Below are positions 24,329 to 33,832 of a stretch of DNA of 64,000 bases, one piece after another; positions within the stretch are counted from its first letter, which is position 1; each line of letters opens with the position of its first letter. The stretch covers positions 1-64,000 of the forward strand of contig NZ_AUJQ01000003.1 of the NCBI RefSeq assembly GCF_000424305.1. The letters are read 5' to 3'. The stretch comes from Pseudobutyrivibrio ruminis AD2017. Lineage in GTDB: Bacteria; Bacillota; Clostridia; Lachnospirales; Lachnospiraceae. The notes below the pieces were generated by a model that was not told the origin of the DNA, searched no databases, and worked only from the letters and a program-made list of their open reading frames with translations. The translations under genes and the position numbers were made by a program.

Positions 24329-25708
24329 ATGAAAAACATGACACTAGAAAAAATCGCACAGGTAACAAACGGAAAGTTATTTTTGCCTGAGGGTTTTGAG
24401 GGGAGTGGAGAAAAGGAAATCGCAGGGGCTGTAAATGACAACCGTAAGATAGAAAAGGACTTTCTATTTATACCTATGGTTGGCGCCAGAGTGGATGGAC
24501 ATGATTTTATTCCAGGTGCATTCGCAGACGGAGCTTTAGCAACTCTTTCTGAGCGCGAGCTTGATAATCCAGCAGGTCCATATATTCTTGTTGAAGATAC
24601 AAAGCTTGCTTTAAAGCAGATTGCAACAGAATACAGACTTCAGCTTAACATCCCTGTTATTGGTGTTATAGGCTCAGTTGGTAAAACCAGTACAAAGGAA
24701 ATGATTACATCAGTCCTTTCTACAAAGTTTAATGTCCTTAAAACTGAGGGAAATTTCAATAATGAAATAGGTCTCCCTCTTACTATCTGCAGAATAAAGG
24801 ATGAACACGAAATCGCCGTTGTTGAAATGGGAATTTCTGATTTTGGTGAGATGCACAGACTAGGTGACATTGCTAAGCCTAACATTGTTGTAATGACTAA
24901 TATTGGCCAGTGCCACCTGGAGTTCTTAAAGAACAGAGATGGAATTCTTAAGGCTAAGACCGAGGTATTTGAGCACATGCCAGCAGACGGACTTGTTGTT
25001 CTTAATGGTGATGATGACAAGCTTGTAAACGCTGACACACTTGGCCTTAGAAAGATTTTCTATGGGCTTAATGGTGAAGAGGTTAACGCTACTGAAGTGG
25101 TTCCAGTTGGATTAGAGGAAACATCGGCAGTGATTACAGCCTTTGGCGAAAGCTTCGAGGCTACTATTCCACTTCCAGGAAAGCACAATGTAATGAATGC
25201 TCTTGCTGCTACAGCAGTGGCAACTCAGCTTGGCCTTACAAAGGAAGAAATTGCAGCAGGCTTAGGTCGTGCTGAAACAATATCAGGCAGAAACAATCTT
25301 ATTAAGATTCGCGACATTACTATCATCGACGATTGTTATAATGCAAATCCTGTATCAATGAAGGCTTCAATCGAAGTTTTAGGAAAGGCAGCTGGACGTT
25401 CTATAGCTGTACTTGGAGATATGGGTGAGCTTGGTGATGATGAGCGTGCTCTTCATTATGAAATTGGTGATGCTCTTGAGGAAAATCACATTGGATATGT
25501 ATTTACTGTAGGAGAGCTTTCTGAAGAAATTAACAAATCATTATCGAATACAAACAGTTCATGCATGGCACATCATTATAAGACTGTAGATGCTATGCTT
25601 GAAGATTTGCTTCCAATAGTCAGAGGTGGAGATACTATATTAGTAAAAGCCTCACACTTCATGAACTTTAGTCAAGTAGTGGAGGCTCTTAAAACTAGAT
25701 TAGCTTAG
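24329..25708 (+). CDS. murF: UDP-N-acetylmuramoyl-tripeptide--D-alanyl-D-alanine ligase
   Basis: MurF joins D-Ala-D-Ala to the UDP-MurNAc tripeptide. The ATP loop GVIGSVGKTSTKE is near residues 110-122, then NFNNEIGLPLT (about 141), ISGRNN (about 313) and DDCYNANP (about 325) with the C-terminal domain to 459. The length is standard. A second in-frame ATG lies 9 nt downstream. It pairs with ddl. Its last 14 bp overlap the convergent plsC gene. Confidence 0.95.
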   Translation: MKNMTLEKIAQVTNGKLFLPEGFEGSGEKEIAGAVNDNRKIEKDFLFIPMVGARVDGHDFIPGAFADGALATLSERELDNPAGPYILVEDTKLALKQIATEYRLQLNIPVIGVIGSVGKTSTKEMITSVLSTKFNVLKTEGNFNNEIGLPLTICRIKDEHEIAVVEMGISDFGEMHRLGDIAKPNIVVMTNIGQCHLEFLKNRDGILKAKTEVFEHMPADGLVVLNGDDDKLVNADTLGLRKIFYGLNGEEVNATEVVPVGLEETSAVITAFGESFEATIPLPGKHNVMNALAATAVATQLGLTKEEIAAGLGRAETISGRNNLIKIRDITIIDDCYNANPVSMKASIEVLGKAAGRSIAVLGDMGELGDDERALHYEIGDALEENHIGYVFTVGELSEEINKSLSNTNSSCMAHHYKTVDAMLEDLLPIVRGGDTILVKASHFMNFSQVVEALKTRLA

Positions 25709-26426
25709 CATCAGCTTCAAGCTGTTTTGCAATTATATTTCTAACATAAACACCAACGTGTTTCTTATCTTCACCCTCAAGTGAAGTAGGATCAACTGGT
25801 GGACAGAAGGTTACGATTACATGTGTCTTTTTTAACTTAGGCAGATGTGTTTCGAAAACCTCTCTGGTGTTAGTAAATGCAACAGGAACGATTGGGCAGC
25901 CTGTCTTTGTAGCGATCCTAAAGGATGCTTCATGGAAGTCTGCCATCTCACCTGTTTTAGAGCGAGTGCCCTCAGGGAAGATAAACATTGAAATTCCAGA
26001 TTTTATAAATTCTTGAGCTTTTATAATAAGCTTCAAATCCTGTCTAGGATCAGTTCTTGTAAGGAATAAACAATAATTCATTTTCATCCATACATTTAAT
26101 AATGGAACCTTTTCGAAGGTCTTTTTTGACATAAAGCCTGTTGCAGCTGGGCAAAGATGATAACCCAAAACTACGTCAAAGAAGCTTTGATGATTTCCAA
26201 TGAAAAGTACGGCTTTGTCCTGTGGAACATTTTCGTATCCGTGAACTTCGTATTTAACGCCTGCAAGAAATGCAACAACGCCAAATGCCCAGGCTACAGT
26301 TTTGTATCCAATAACATCCTTAGCACGCTTGTTAAACAAGCCGATGATAAGTAGGATAAGCCAAATTGGAATACTAATAATCAGAAAAATAGTAACAAAA
26401 GTTACAGTAATGATACTTCTTAACAT
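25695..26426 (-). CDS. plsC: 1-acyl-sn-glycerol-3-phosphate acyltransferase
   Basis: The membrane-bound acyltransferase converts lysophosphatidic acid to phosphatidic acid in phospholipid synthesis. An N-terminal membrane helix (about 5-30) precedes the catalytic GNHQSFFDV motif (the NHx4D variant, about residue 78) and the FPEGTRSK substrate motif (about 150). The length, 243 aa, is typical. The ATG at 26426 follows GGAGG at 26432-26436; an in-frame ATG at 26438 would precede that site. It runs against murF with a 14-bp tail overlap and shares no operon. Confidence 0.92.
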   Translation of the reverse strand: MLRSIITVTFVTIFLIISIPIWLILLIIGLFNKRAKDVIGYKTVAWAFGVVAFLAGVKYEVHGYENVPQDKAVLFIGNHQSFFDVVLGYHLCPAATGFMSKKTFEKVPLLNVWMKMNYCLFLTRTDPRQDLKLIIKAQEFIKSGISMFIFPEGTRSKTGEMADFHEASFRIATKTGCPIVPVAFTNTREVFETHLPKLKKTHVIVTFCPPVDPTSLEGEDKKHVGVYVRNIIAKQLEADAKLI

Positions 26427-26548
26427 ATTATCCTCCAAATATAACGTTAAATCAGATAAATCTGAATAATTTTATTATAAGGTAGGAAAGGGCTATTAGC
26501 AATCATTACTGAATTTATGATAAATATTCAAAAAATAGAACTTAAATT

Positions 26549-26577
26549 TTGACAAATTATACAAATCATGGTAAAAT
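26549..26577 (+). promoter_or_regulatory. Promoter of veg
   Basis: TTGACA (26549-26554), 17 bp, TAAAAT (26572-26577) with extended TGG. This is the strongest consensus promoter in the window, as expected for the highly expressed veg gene. Confidence 0.8.
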
Positions 26578-26636
26578 CTCTCCAACGACATAAGAGTACT
26601 TTTAAGTATTCAAATGCTAGAAAAGGGGGAGACATC

Positions 26637-26876
26637 ATGGAGCGCGAGGATTTTGACAAAGTACGCGATTCAGTCAGATCGCAGTGCGGAAGTAGAGTTG
26701 TGATTCAGTTAGACAGGGGACGTAATAAGGTTGACATCCAGGAGGGTGTTATCCAAGAGGCTTACCCTAGTGTATTTACCATTTTGATGGATGACACTGA
26801 AACAAGCCCAGCGCAGTTACTATCCTTTAGTTACACGGATATCATTACCAAGGAAATCCGCATGAAGCTTTGCTAA
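26637..26876 (+). CDS. veg: Veg family protein
   Basis: The 79-aa protein matches the Veg/DUF1021 family, including SRVVIQLDRGRNK and a C-terminal SYTDIITK segment. In Bacillus subtilis veg has a very strong promoter and influences biofilm formation. The start is the ATG at 26637 after AAAGGGGGA; an upstream in-frame ATG would place the start within the promoter. A strong terminator follows. Confidence 0.9.
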   Translation: MEREDFDKVRDSVRSQCGSRVVIQLDRGRNKVDIQEGVIQEAYPSVFTILMDDTETSPAQLLSFSYTDIITKEIRMKLC

Positions 26877-26918
26877 CTTGCTGACTAGTTATGATTAAAA
26901 ATTGAATATTGAATACTT

Positions 26919-26947
26919 GAGCCACCGATTCGTCGGTGGCTCTTTTT
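26919..26947 (+). terminator. Terminator after veg
   Basis: A perfect 10-bp stem, GAGCCACCGA with TCGGTGGCTC, has a TTCG tetraloop and is followed by TTTTT. Confidence 0.92.
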
Positions 26948-27057
26948 CGTTATGGTATTGAAAAGATTTGGGATAACTTGTATCATAATATTGATGAATT
27001 TTGAAATTTTGCACTAGATATGGGGTGTTTCCCATAGGTGTTTGGAGATAGTGTTGT

Positions 27058-28161
27058 ATGAAATATAAAAAGTTTATAAAGCCAGCAGTTTGCATGGCTG
27101 TTGTTTGTTGTTTGGTTGCATCTGATTCTACGGTTTCAAATGCGGTTCGTTCCATTTCAGAGATTGAGGCAGAGCAGGATTCACTTCAGGATGAAATCGA
27201 TTCATTGGATGCAGATTTATACGAATTAGTTAGTCAGATTACAGAAATTGAGACAGCTATTTCAGAGACCGAAGCAGAAATTGAAGAAACTGAGGCAGCT
27301 CTTGAGGATGCTAAGGCAGCCCGCGACAGCCAGTATGAGGCTATGAAGCTTCGTATTAAGTATATGTATGAAAAGGAAGAACCAAGCATATTCGAAATGC
27401 TGGTTTCATCTGGATCAATCAGTCAATTCCTTAACAGATTAGAATATGCCAATAGCGTATATGAATACGATAGAGAGAAGTTAAATCAATTCGAAGCAAC
27501 TCAGGCCGAGATAGAAGAGCTTGCAGCTTCACTGGAAGAAGAAAAGGAAAGCTTGCAGTCAGCTAAGAAAGAATTGGCAGGCCAGGAGGCATCTCTTGAA
27601 GCTATGTTGGATGAAAAACGTGGTGAGATGGATGATTTGGATGCCGAATTAAAAGAGGCTAAGGAAATCGCTGCAAGAGAAGCTGCACTTAGAGCAGCTC
27701 GTGCCGCTGCAGCAGCTGCCGCAAATGGTAATACATCAGGTGGCGCTAACACATCAGCAAGCTCAAGCTATAATGTTAATGGCGATTTGAACCCAGGATA
27801 TTCAACTGGCGTTAGTGGTTCAAGCGTTGTTTCATTTGCTAATCAGTACGTAGGCAACAGATATGTATGGGGAGGAAATTCCCTTACTGAAGGCTGCGAC
27901 TGTTCAGGATTTGTACAGCAGGTTTTGGCTAATTTTGGAATAAGTTATGGTGCTAGAATGACTTCCGGCGGATTTAGGAGTGTCGGCCAGGAGGTTAGTT
28001 ATAATTACATGCAACCCGGCGATATAGTTTGCTACCCAGGTCACGTAGCAATCTATGCAGGTGGAGGTACTATCGTGGAAGCACAGAGTACTGCTACCGG
28101 TATTACTAATTATCGCTCAGTCAATTGCCATTCAATTATTACAATACGAAGGGTACTATGA
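27058..28161 (+). CDS. Secreted NlpC/P60 peptidoglycan hydrolase with coiled-coil domain
   Basis: The 367-aa protein has a signal peptide (about 1-29), a long glutamate-rich coiled coil (about 30-220), a low-complexity Ala/Ser/Asn linker and a C-terminal NlpC/P60 domain (about 255-367). The catalytic cysteine is in CDCSGFVQQV and the histidine in GHVAIYAGG. The family cleaves peptide stems of the cell wall, in PcsB/CwlO-like fashion, and the coiled coil may bind FtsEX. The regulator is not known here. The next gene overlaps it by four bases (ATGA), implying coupled translation. Confidence 0.92.
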   Translation: MKYKKFIKPAVCMAVVCCLVASDSTVSNAVRSISEIEAEQDSLQDEIDSLDADLYELVSQITEIETAISETEAEIEETEAALEDAKAARDSQYEAMKLRIKYMYEKEEPSIFEMLVSSGSISQFLNRLEYANSVYEYDREKLNQFEATQAEIEELAASLEEEKESLQSAKKELAGQEASLEAMLDEKRGEMDDLDAELKEAKEIAAREAALRAARAAAAAAANGNTSGGANTSASSSYNVNGDLNPGYSTGVSGSSVVSFANQYVGNRYVWGGNSLTEGCDCSGFVQQVLANFGISYGARMTSGGFRSVGQEVSYNYMQPGDIVCYPGHVAIYAGGGTIVEAQSTATGITNYRSVNCHSIITIRRVL

Positions 28162-28874
28162 TGATACAAAAGCTTCTAAAACCGATGGTGTTATTGATTT
28201 GCGTAGGGGTAATGCTCTACGCATTTCTTACCATGGGAACAGGTAGAGGCCCACTTGATTATAATAAGCATTTAGAAGACATAGCCTTCACCGTAGATGA
28301 AGAAGATGTTACATTTGAGGATTTGGCGTTCTATATTCTTTTTGAGGAAAGAAAGATAGAAGAGCAAGCCAAAATCTACAACAAGGACTACACCAAGGAT
28401 TATTGGAATATCCACACTAATGATAAATTCATTCAGTCGGAAGCCAAATCCGTAGTGCTTGGAATGGCTATTCATGACCATCTGTTTTATCAGCTTGCTG
28501 TGGCAGAGGGAATGGATGACCTTACAGAGGCTGAGGAAAAAGAGCTGGCAGGCTCTATCTCAGATTTTTGGGAAGACATGCTAGATATGCAATGGGAAAA
28601 ATTGCCATGCGATGAACAAACAATCAACAATCAGCTTCGCATAGCAGCCATCGCAGAAAAATATGGCAATCATCTTGCCCAAAAGGAAAACACAAGTACA
28701 GCAGCTTACAAATATGATGGTTATTATTACAGCCTAATCAAAGACGAGCATGATGTTAAGATTAACAAAAAGCTATGGAATAAGCTGGTGCTTGGAGACA
28801 TCACCCTCGCACACTCTAAGATTAATTATATCAATGGATTGACTGATGAGGACAAGAAAAAGAGCAAAAAATAG
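28158..28874 (+). CDS. Membrane-anchored PrsA/SurA N-domain-like protein without PPIase domain
   Basis: The 238-aa protein has an N-terminal membrane helix (about 9-27), then a soluble helical domain. Its pattern (VTFEDLAFYILFEE, then EAKSVVLGMAIHDHLFYQLAVAEGM and LTEAEEKELA) recalls the SurA/PrsA chaperone N-domain, in which a reluctant-lyase-like peptide-binding fold precedes a parvulin domain. No parvulin domain is present. The start is ATG 28158, overlapping the NlpC/P60 stop codon; ATG 28161 is an alternative. Coupling suggests it helps fold or export the hydrolase, but this is inferred. The lysine-rich tail is unusual. Confidence 0.6.
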   Translation: MMIQKLLKPMVLLICVGVMLYAFLTMGTGRGPLDYNKHLEDIAFTVDEEDVTFEDLAFYILFEERKIEEQAKIYNKDYTKDYWNIHTNDKFIQSEAKSVVLGMAIHDHLFYQLAVAEGMDDLTEAEEKELAGSISDFWEDMLDMQWEKLPCDEQTINNQLRIAAIAEKYGNHLAQKENTSTAAYKYDGYYYSLIKDEHDVKINKKLWNKLVLGDITLAHSKINYINGLTDEDKKKSKK

Positions 28875-28887
28875 AAAGGCAATACAA

Positions 28888-29760
28888 ATGGTTAAGTTAA
28901 ACAGAAACGACCCTTGCTGGTGCGGCAGTGGTCGTAAATACAAGCAGTGTCATGAGGCATTCGATAGAAAAATCGAAAGCTTTGCAGTAAAGGGACATAA
29001 GGTTCCTACACACAACATGATTAAGACACCTGAGCAGGTGGAAAAGATTAAGAAGTCAGCAGTTATCAATATGGCATGTCTTGATGCAGTTGCAGAAGCT
29101 ATCTGCGAGGGAATGCCAACATCAGAAATCGACAGAATAGTTCATGATACTACAATCAAAATGGGAGGAATTCCAGCGCCACTTAATTATGAGGGCTTCC
29201 CATATAGCGTTTGTACATCAGTAAATGATCAGGTGTGCCACGGTTACCCATCTGATGATGTAATTCTTAAGAGCGGCGATATCGTAAACGTAGATTGCTC
29301 TACTATATTAGATGGCTACTATTCAGATTCATCACGTATGTTTATGATTGGTGATGTTGATCCTGAAACAAAGAAGCTAGTTCAGGTTACAAAGGAATGC
29401 TGTGACCTTGGTCTTGAGCAGGTTAAGCCTTGGGGCTTCCTTGGAGATGTAGGTGCTGCTATCTGCAAGCATGCTCATGAAAACGGATATCAGGTTGTAC
29501 GTGAAATCGGTGGACATGGCGTAGGCCTAGAGTTCCACGAGGAGCCATGGGTTGGCTACAACACACTTCCTGGAACAGAGCTTTTACTTGTACCTGGATT
29601 TATGTTTACAATCGAGCCTATGGTTAACATGGGTACTCAGAAGATTAAGACAGATCCTAACAACGGCTGGGAGGTTTCAACACTTGATGGTAAGCCTTCT
29701 GCTCAGTGGGAATATCAGGTACTTGTTACAGAGACAGGCTACGAAGTAATTTCTTATTAA
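28888..29760 (+). CDS. map: Methionine aminopeptidase type I with N-terminal SEC-C zinc motif
   Basis: The enzyme removes the initiator methionine from nascent proteins. Residues 5-20 form a SEC-C zinc motif (NDPCWCGSGRKYKQCH). The peptidase fold follows, with metal ligands in IVNVDCST, DSSRMF, GHGVGLEFHE and TIEPM and the final WEYQVLV glutamate region. The 290-aa length is typical of the SEC-C form found in clostridia. The SEC-C motif probably helps ribosome association. The start at 28888 follows GAAAGG. An earlier in-frame start would lie inside the previous gene. Confidence 0.93.
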   Translation: MVKLNRNDPCWCGSGRKYKQCHEAFDRKIESFAVKGHKVPTHNMIKTPEQVEKIKKSAVINMACLDAVAEAICEGMPTSEIDRIVHDTTIKMGGIPAPLNYEGFPYSVCTSVNDQVCHGYPSDDVILKSGDIVNVDCSTILDGYYSDSSRMFMIGDVDPETKKLVQVTKECCDLGLEQVKPWGFLGDVGAAICKHAHENGYQVVREIGGHGVGLEFHEEPWVGYNTLPGTELLLVPGFMFTIEPMVNMGTQKIKTDPNNGWEVSTLDGKPSAQWEYQVLVTETGYEVISY

Positions 29761-29773
29761 GGTGAATTGAATA

Positions 29774-30466
29774 ATGATTAGATTAGACAAGCTTTTGGTA
29801 GAATTAAATATCGGAACAAGGTCTGAAGTTAAGGCTCTTCTTAAGAAGGGCCTTATTTTTGTAGACGGAGAAAAGGCAACAAAGCCTGAGGCAAAGGTAG
29901 ATGAAAATTCAGTGGTGATTTCATATCAGGGTAAGGAATACACATATAAGAAATTTTCTTATTATGTTATGAACAAGCCAAAGGGAATTATCACCGCAAC
30001 TGAGGATGCCCACGATAAAACAGTAATGGATGTGTTTTACAGCAAATGCCCAGATGCCCCAAGAGGATTATCCCCGGTAGGGCGATTAGATAAGGATACT
30101 ACAGGACTATTGCTTATTACAAACGATGGGCAGCTGGCCCACGACATGCTTTCTCCAAAGAAGCATGTGGATAAAACATATTTCGTAACACTTGATGGTG
30201 AATTATCGGAAGAGGATGTGGCAGCACTAGAGGCAGGAGTGCATATTGGAGAGGGAGATTTGACTGCACCAGCTAAAGTTGAGTATGAAGGTGGAAATAC
30301 CTGCTACATCACTATCCACGAAGGAAAATTTCATCAGGTTAAAAGAATGTTTTTTGCTGTAGGCCGAGAGGTTGTTGAGTTAAAAAGAACAGCATTTGGC
30401 CCTCTTAAGCTAGATGAAGAACAATTAAAAATGGGAGAAATTTGTGAAATCGAGCACTTTAACTAA
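29774..30466 (+). CDS. rsuA: 16S rRNA pseudouridine synthase, RsuA family
   Basis: The 230-aa protein has an N-terminal S4 RNA-binding domain (about 1-60) and a catalytic domain with the motif GRLDKDTTGLLLITNDG (about residues 101-117), whose aspartate is the catalytic residue. RsuA-type enzymes modify U516 of 16S rRNA; RluB/E/F paralogues modify 23S rRNA, and the two cannot be separated with certainty here. It starts 13 nt after map with AAGGTGA, so it is probably the last gene of the 27-30.5 kb group. Confidence 0.88.
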   Translation: MIRLDKLLVELNIGTRSEVKALLKKGLIFVDGEKATKPEAKVDENSVVISYQGKEYTYKKFSYYVMNKPKGIITATEDAHDKTVMDVFYSKCPDAPRGLSPVGRLDKDTTGLLLITNDGQLAHDMLSPKKHVDKTYFVTLDGELSEEDVAALEAGVHIGEGDLTAPAKVEYEGGNTCYITIHEGKFHQVKRMFFAVGREVVELKRTAFGPLKLDEEQLKMGEICEIEHFN

Positions 30467-30474
30467 TTAAAGTA

Positions 30475-30503
30475 TTGACTCTTGAATTAATAAGTTTTAT
30501 TAT
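30475..30503 (+). promoter_or_regulatory. Promoter of the liv operon
   Basis: TTGACT (30475-30480), 17 bp, TATTAT (30498-30503), with TATAAT overlapping at 30501-30506. A leader of about 95 nt with a small AAGCA/TTGCTT hairpin precedes the first gene. Confidence 0.6.
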
Positions 30504-30607
30504 AATTTTCAAATAAGGGGTTTAAGTCTTTAAAGTGTTAAAGAGTGAAAGCAGAACTTGCTTCGTGGGGATAGAGCAGTTCAATAAAAAGTTAGGAGGG
30601 ATAGAAG

Positions 30608-31795
30608 ATGAAGAAAAAGTTTCTAAGCGTTAGTCTTTGCGCTGCTCTTGCTGCATCATTATTTGTAGGATGTGGATCCGGTGGCGGTGCAGCAACATCA
30701 ACAGAGACAGTTGAGACATCAGGAGAGCTTACATGGAGAATCGGAGGTATTGGGCCTATAACAGGGGGTGCGGCTCAGTATGGTCAAGGAGTTATGAATG
30801 CAATCCAAATTGCAGTAGACGAGATTAACGAGGCTGGCGGTATCAATGGATACAAGATTTCTTACAATTTCCAGGATGACGAAGCAGATTCACAGAAGTC
30901 TGTTAACGCATACAACACATTAAAGGATTGGGGTATGCAGATTCTTGAAGGTACAGTTACATCTGGCGCATGTGCAGCAGTTTCAGCTGAGACCTACAAC
31001 GACAGAATTTTCCAGCTTACACCATCTGCATCATCAACAAGTGTTACTGAAGGACATGACAATACATTCCAGATTTGTTTCTCAGATCCTAACCAGGGTA
31101 CAGTTTCAGCGGACTACATTGCAGATAATGGTCTGGGAACAAAGATTGGTATCATCTACGACAGCTCAGATCCTTATTCATCAGGTGTTTATCAGAACTT
31201 TGCTAAGGAAGCAGCAAACGTAGGACTTGAAATCGTAGCAACTGAAGCATTTACTAGCGACAACAAGACAGATTTCTCTACACAGCTTCAGAAATGTAAG
31301 GCTGCAGGAGCGGATTTATTATTCCTCCCATTCTACTATCAGGAAGGCTCAGTCGTTCTTAAGCAGGCACACGATATGGCTTATGAGCCAATCATGTTTG
31401 GTGTAGACGGTTTCGACGGACTTCTTGGTGTTAAGGACTTCGACGTAAGCCTTGCAGAGGGTGTATATCTTCTTACACCATTCGCAGCAGATGCTACTGA
31501 TGATGCTACAAAGAATTTCGTTAGTAAATATGAGGAGCAGTTCGGCGGCACACCTAACCAGTTTGCAGCAGATGCATACGATGGAGTTTACATCTTAAAG
31601 GAAGCACTTGAGGCAACAGGACTTACACCAGAAGCTTCAAACGAAGAAATCTGCGAAGCACTTATCGAAGCTATCCAGAATGTAAACTACGATGGACTTA
31701 CAGGTGAAGCTATGACATGGAACGAAAAGGGTGAAGTTTCTAAGAGCCCTAAGGCTGTAATCATCGAAAATGGCGGATATGTATCTGTAGAATAA
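30608..31795 (+). CDS. livJ: Branched-chain amino-acid ABC transporter, substrate-binding lipoprotein
   Basis: The 395-aa precursor has a lipoprotein signal peptide ending in FVGCGS (lipid cysteine about residue 22), a short Ser/Thr linker and a type I periplasmic-binding fold (about 40-390) of the LivJ family. The binding region contains GPITGGAAQYGQG and the hinge YDSSDPYSSG. It probably captures leucine, isoleucine or valine, though relatives bind other amino acids. A strong GGAGGG ribosome-binding site precedes ATG 30608. It is the first of five genes. A hairpin after it may raise its level over the membrane components. Confidence 0.93.
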   Translation: MKKKFLSVSLCAALAASLFVGCGSGGGAATSTETVETSGELTWRIGGIGPITGGAAQYGQGVMNAIQIAVDEINEAGGINGYKISYNFQDDEADSQKSVNAYNTLKDWGMQILEGTVTSGACAAVSAETYNDRIFQLTPSASSTSVTEGHDNTFQICFSDPNQGTVSADYIADNGLGTKIGIIYDSSDPYSSGVYQNFAKEAANVGLEIVATEAFTSDNKTDFSTQLQKCKAAGADLLFLPFYYQEGSVVLKQAHDMAYEPIMFGVDGFDGLLGVKDFDVSLAEGVYLLTPFAADATDDATKNFVSKYEEQFGGTPNQFAADAYDGVYILKEALEATGLTPEASNEEICEALIEAIQNVNYDGLTGEAMTWNEKGEVSKSPKAVIIENGGYVSVE

Positions 31796-31810
31796 TCACA
31801 ATGAAGTGAG

Positions 31811-31839
31811 GTGCAAGGCGGTCATGGACCGCCTTGCAC
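31811..31839 (+). terminator. Intercistronic hairpin between livJ and livH
   Basis: A perfect 13-bp stem (31811-31823 with 31827-31839) has an ATG loop, followed only by TTTAAATT. This looks like a leaky terminator or an mRNA-stabilising hairpin, which would keep the binding protein in excess of the permease. Confidence 0.7.
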
Positions 31840-31867
31840 TTTAAATTATTTGAAAGCGAGAAGATAT

Positions 31868-32749
31868 ATGGGATTTTTAACCTATTTGATAAATGGACTT
31901 AGCCTGGGAAGCGTTTATGCGCTGATTGCTCTTGGCTACACAATGGTATACGGCATTGCAAAGATGCTAAATTTCGCCCATGGTGATGTAATCATGCTGG
32001 GAGCTTATTTAGTGTTTATGTGTATGTCATCTGCAGGCATGCCTGCTGTCGTTTCTATTGTTATTGCAATCGCCTGCTGTACTGCAATTGGAATAATTAT
32101 AGAAAAAATAGCATACAAACCACTGAGACGAGCCACTAATCTGGCGGTTTTGATTACGGCTATCGGTGTCAGTTACTTCCTGCAAAACATGGCCCTTATG
32201 ATTTTTGGTTCTAACCCAGTGTCTTTTACATCAGTAGTTTCATGGCCAGGCTTATCACTTGCAGGGGGCCAGCTGAAAATCACAGGTAATGCCATTGTGA
32301 CTATCATCACTTGTCTAATTGTTATGTTTGGACTTATGTGGTTCGTTAAAAACACAAAGCCAGGTCAGGCTATGCGTGCAGTATCCGAGGATAAGGATGC
32401 GGCCACATTAATGGGAATCAATGTAAATGCAACAATATCACTTACCTTTGCAATAGGTTCAGGCTTGGCTGCAATAGCAGGTGCACTTCTTTGTAGCTCT
32501 TATCCTAGTCTTAACCCATACACAGGCTCAATGCCTGGTATCAAGGCATTTACCGCAGCGGTATTTGGTGGAATTGGTTCAATCCCAGGAGCTCTTATTG
32601 GTGGATTGTTGCTTGGTATAATCGAGATTTTGGCCAAGGCTTATATATCAAGTCAGCTGGCAGATGCTATCGTATTTGCGGTACTGATTATCGTGCTTTT
32701 AGTTAAGCCAACAGGTATTCTTGGCAAGCAGATTAAAGAGAAAGTGTAG
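31868..32749 (+). CDS. livH: Branched-chain amino-acid ABC permease LivH
   Basis: The 293-aa polytopic protein has about eight membrane helices and begins MGFLTYLINGLSLGSVYALI, the family N-terminus. The coupling region with GAAGGT-like features lies near residues 190-240 (AVFGGIGSIPGALIGG). It is one of two permease halves. The ATG at 31868 is chosen from family starts; an in-frame codon at 31811 would run through the intercistronic hairpin. livM begins 9 nt downstream. Confidence 0.94.
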   Translation: MGFLTYLINGLSLGSVYALIALGYTMVYGIAKMLNFAHGDVIMLGAYLVFMCMSSAGMPAVVSIVIAIACCTAIGIIIEKIAYKPLRRATNLAVLITAIGVSYFLQNMALMIFGSNPVSFTSVVSWPGLSLAGGQLKITGNAIVTIITCLIVMFGLMWFVKNTKPGQAMRAVSEDKDAATLMGINVNATISLTFAIGSGLAAIAGALLCSSYPSLNPYTGSMPGIKAFTAAVFGGIGSIPGALIGGLLLGIIEILAKAYISSQLADAIVFAVLIIVLLVKPTGILGKQIKEKV

Positions 32750-32758
32750 GTGATATTC

Positions 32759-33832
32759 ATGAAAAAACTAAATGGTTCAACCAAAAAATTAATATCATCT
32801 ATAGCTGTTATTGTGGTTTTGTACATAGTTATGAGTACCATGCAGGCTACAGGAAATCTTAGCTCACTTATGAGTGGATTGTTGGTTCCTGTTTGCGCGT
32901 ATGCACTTGTTGCTATCGGACTTAATTTGTGCGTAGGCTATCTTGGTGAATTGTCATTAGGGCATGCAGGCTTCATGTGCGTTGGAGCTTTTACATCAGC
33001 CTTCTTTTCAAAGACATTCCAAAATGAGATTCCTGATGTACCAAGATTTATCCTAGCTCTTATTATTGGAACATTTTTTGCAGCATTGTTTGGCTTTCTT
33101 ATTGCCATCCCAGTTCTTAGACTTAGCGGAGATTACCTGGCAATCGTTACACTTGCCTTTGGTGAAATCATCAAAAACGTAATCAATGTTTTATATGTTG
33201 GCAGGGATGCAAATGGATTCCATTTTTCACTTAAGGACATGATGTCCCTTAACATGGATTTTGATGGAGTTGTTCTTGTTAACGGCGCTCAGGGAATCAC
33301 GGGAACACCACGACAGTCTACATTTACAATATCTGTTCTGTTGCTGATCCTTGCCCTTATTGTTACACATAACTTTGTAAATTCCAGAACAGGTAGAGCA
33401 GTAAAGGCAATCCGCGACAATCAGATTGCAGCAGAAACTGTAGGTCTTCCAATCACAAAATATAAGCTTACCGCATTTACGATATCAGCCGCTATAGCAG
33501 GAGTTGGTGGAGTGCTTTATGCTCACAACATCAATTCCCTTACAGCAACAACAAACAATTTTGGTTACAACATGTCTATCATGATTCTTGTATATGTTGT
33601 GCTTGGTGGAATCGGTAATTTCTCAGGCTCAGTAGTGGCAACAGTTGTGCTTACTATGCTCCCAGAAATGTTAAGAGGACTTTCAACCTACAGAATGCTT
33701 ATTTATTCAATCGTGTTGATTGGCCTGATGTTGTTCAACTGGGCACCTGGAATTCTCAAATTCAGAGAAGAGCACGGGCTTACAACAAAGCAGCTTTTGG
33801 ATAAATTCAAAAAGAAAAAGGAGGTGCAGTAA
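32759..33832 (+). CDS. livM: Branched-chain amino-acid ABC permease LivM
   Basis: The 357-aa protein has about ten membrane helices with the LivM motifs LCVGYLGELSLGHAGFM and YVVLGGIGNFSGSV. It forms the translocation channel with LivH. The ATG at 32759 follows AGGTGAT; an upstream in-frame GTG at 32750 lies within that ribosome-binding site. Its stop codon shares a base with the livG start. Confidence 0.94.
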   Translation: MKKLNGSTKKLISSIAVIVVLYIVMSTMQATGNLSSLMSGLLVPVCAYALVAIGLNLCVGYLGELSLGHAGFMCVGAFTSAFFSKTFQNEIPDVPRFILALIIGTFFAALFGFLIAIPVLRLSGDYLAIVTLAFGEIIKNVINVLYVGRDANGFHFSLKDMMSLNMDFDGVVLVNGAQGITGTPRQSTFTISVLLLILALIVTHNFVNSRTGRAVKAIRDNQIAAETVGLPITKYKLTAFTISAAIAGVGGVLYAHNINSLTATTNNFGYNMSIMILVYVVLGGIGNFSGSVVATVVLTMLPEMLRGLSTYRMLIYSIVLIGLMLFNWAPGILKFREEHGLTTKQLLDKFKKKKEVQ

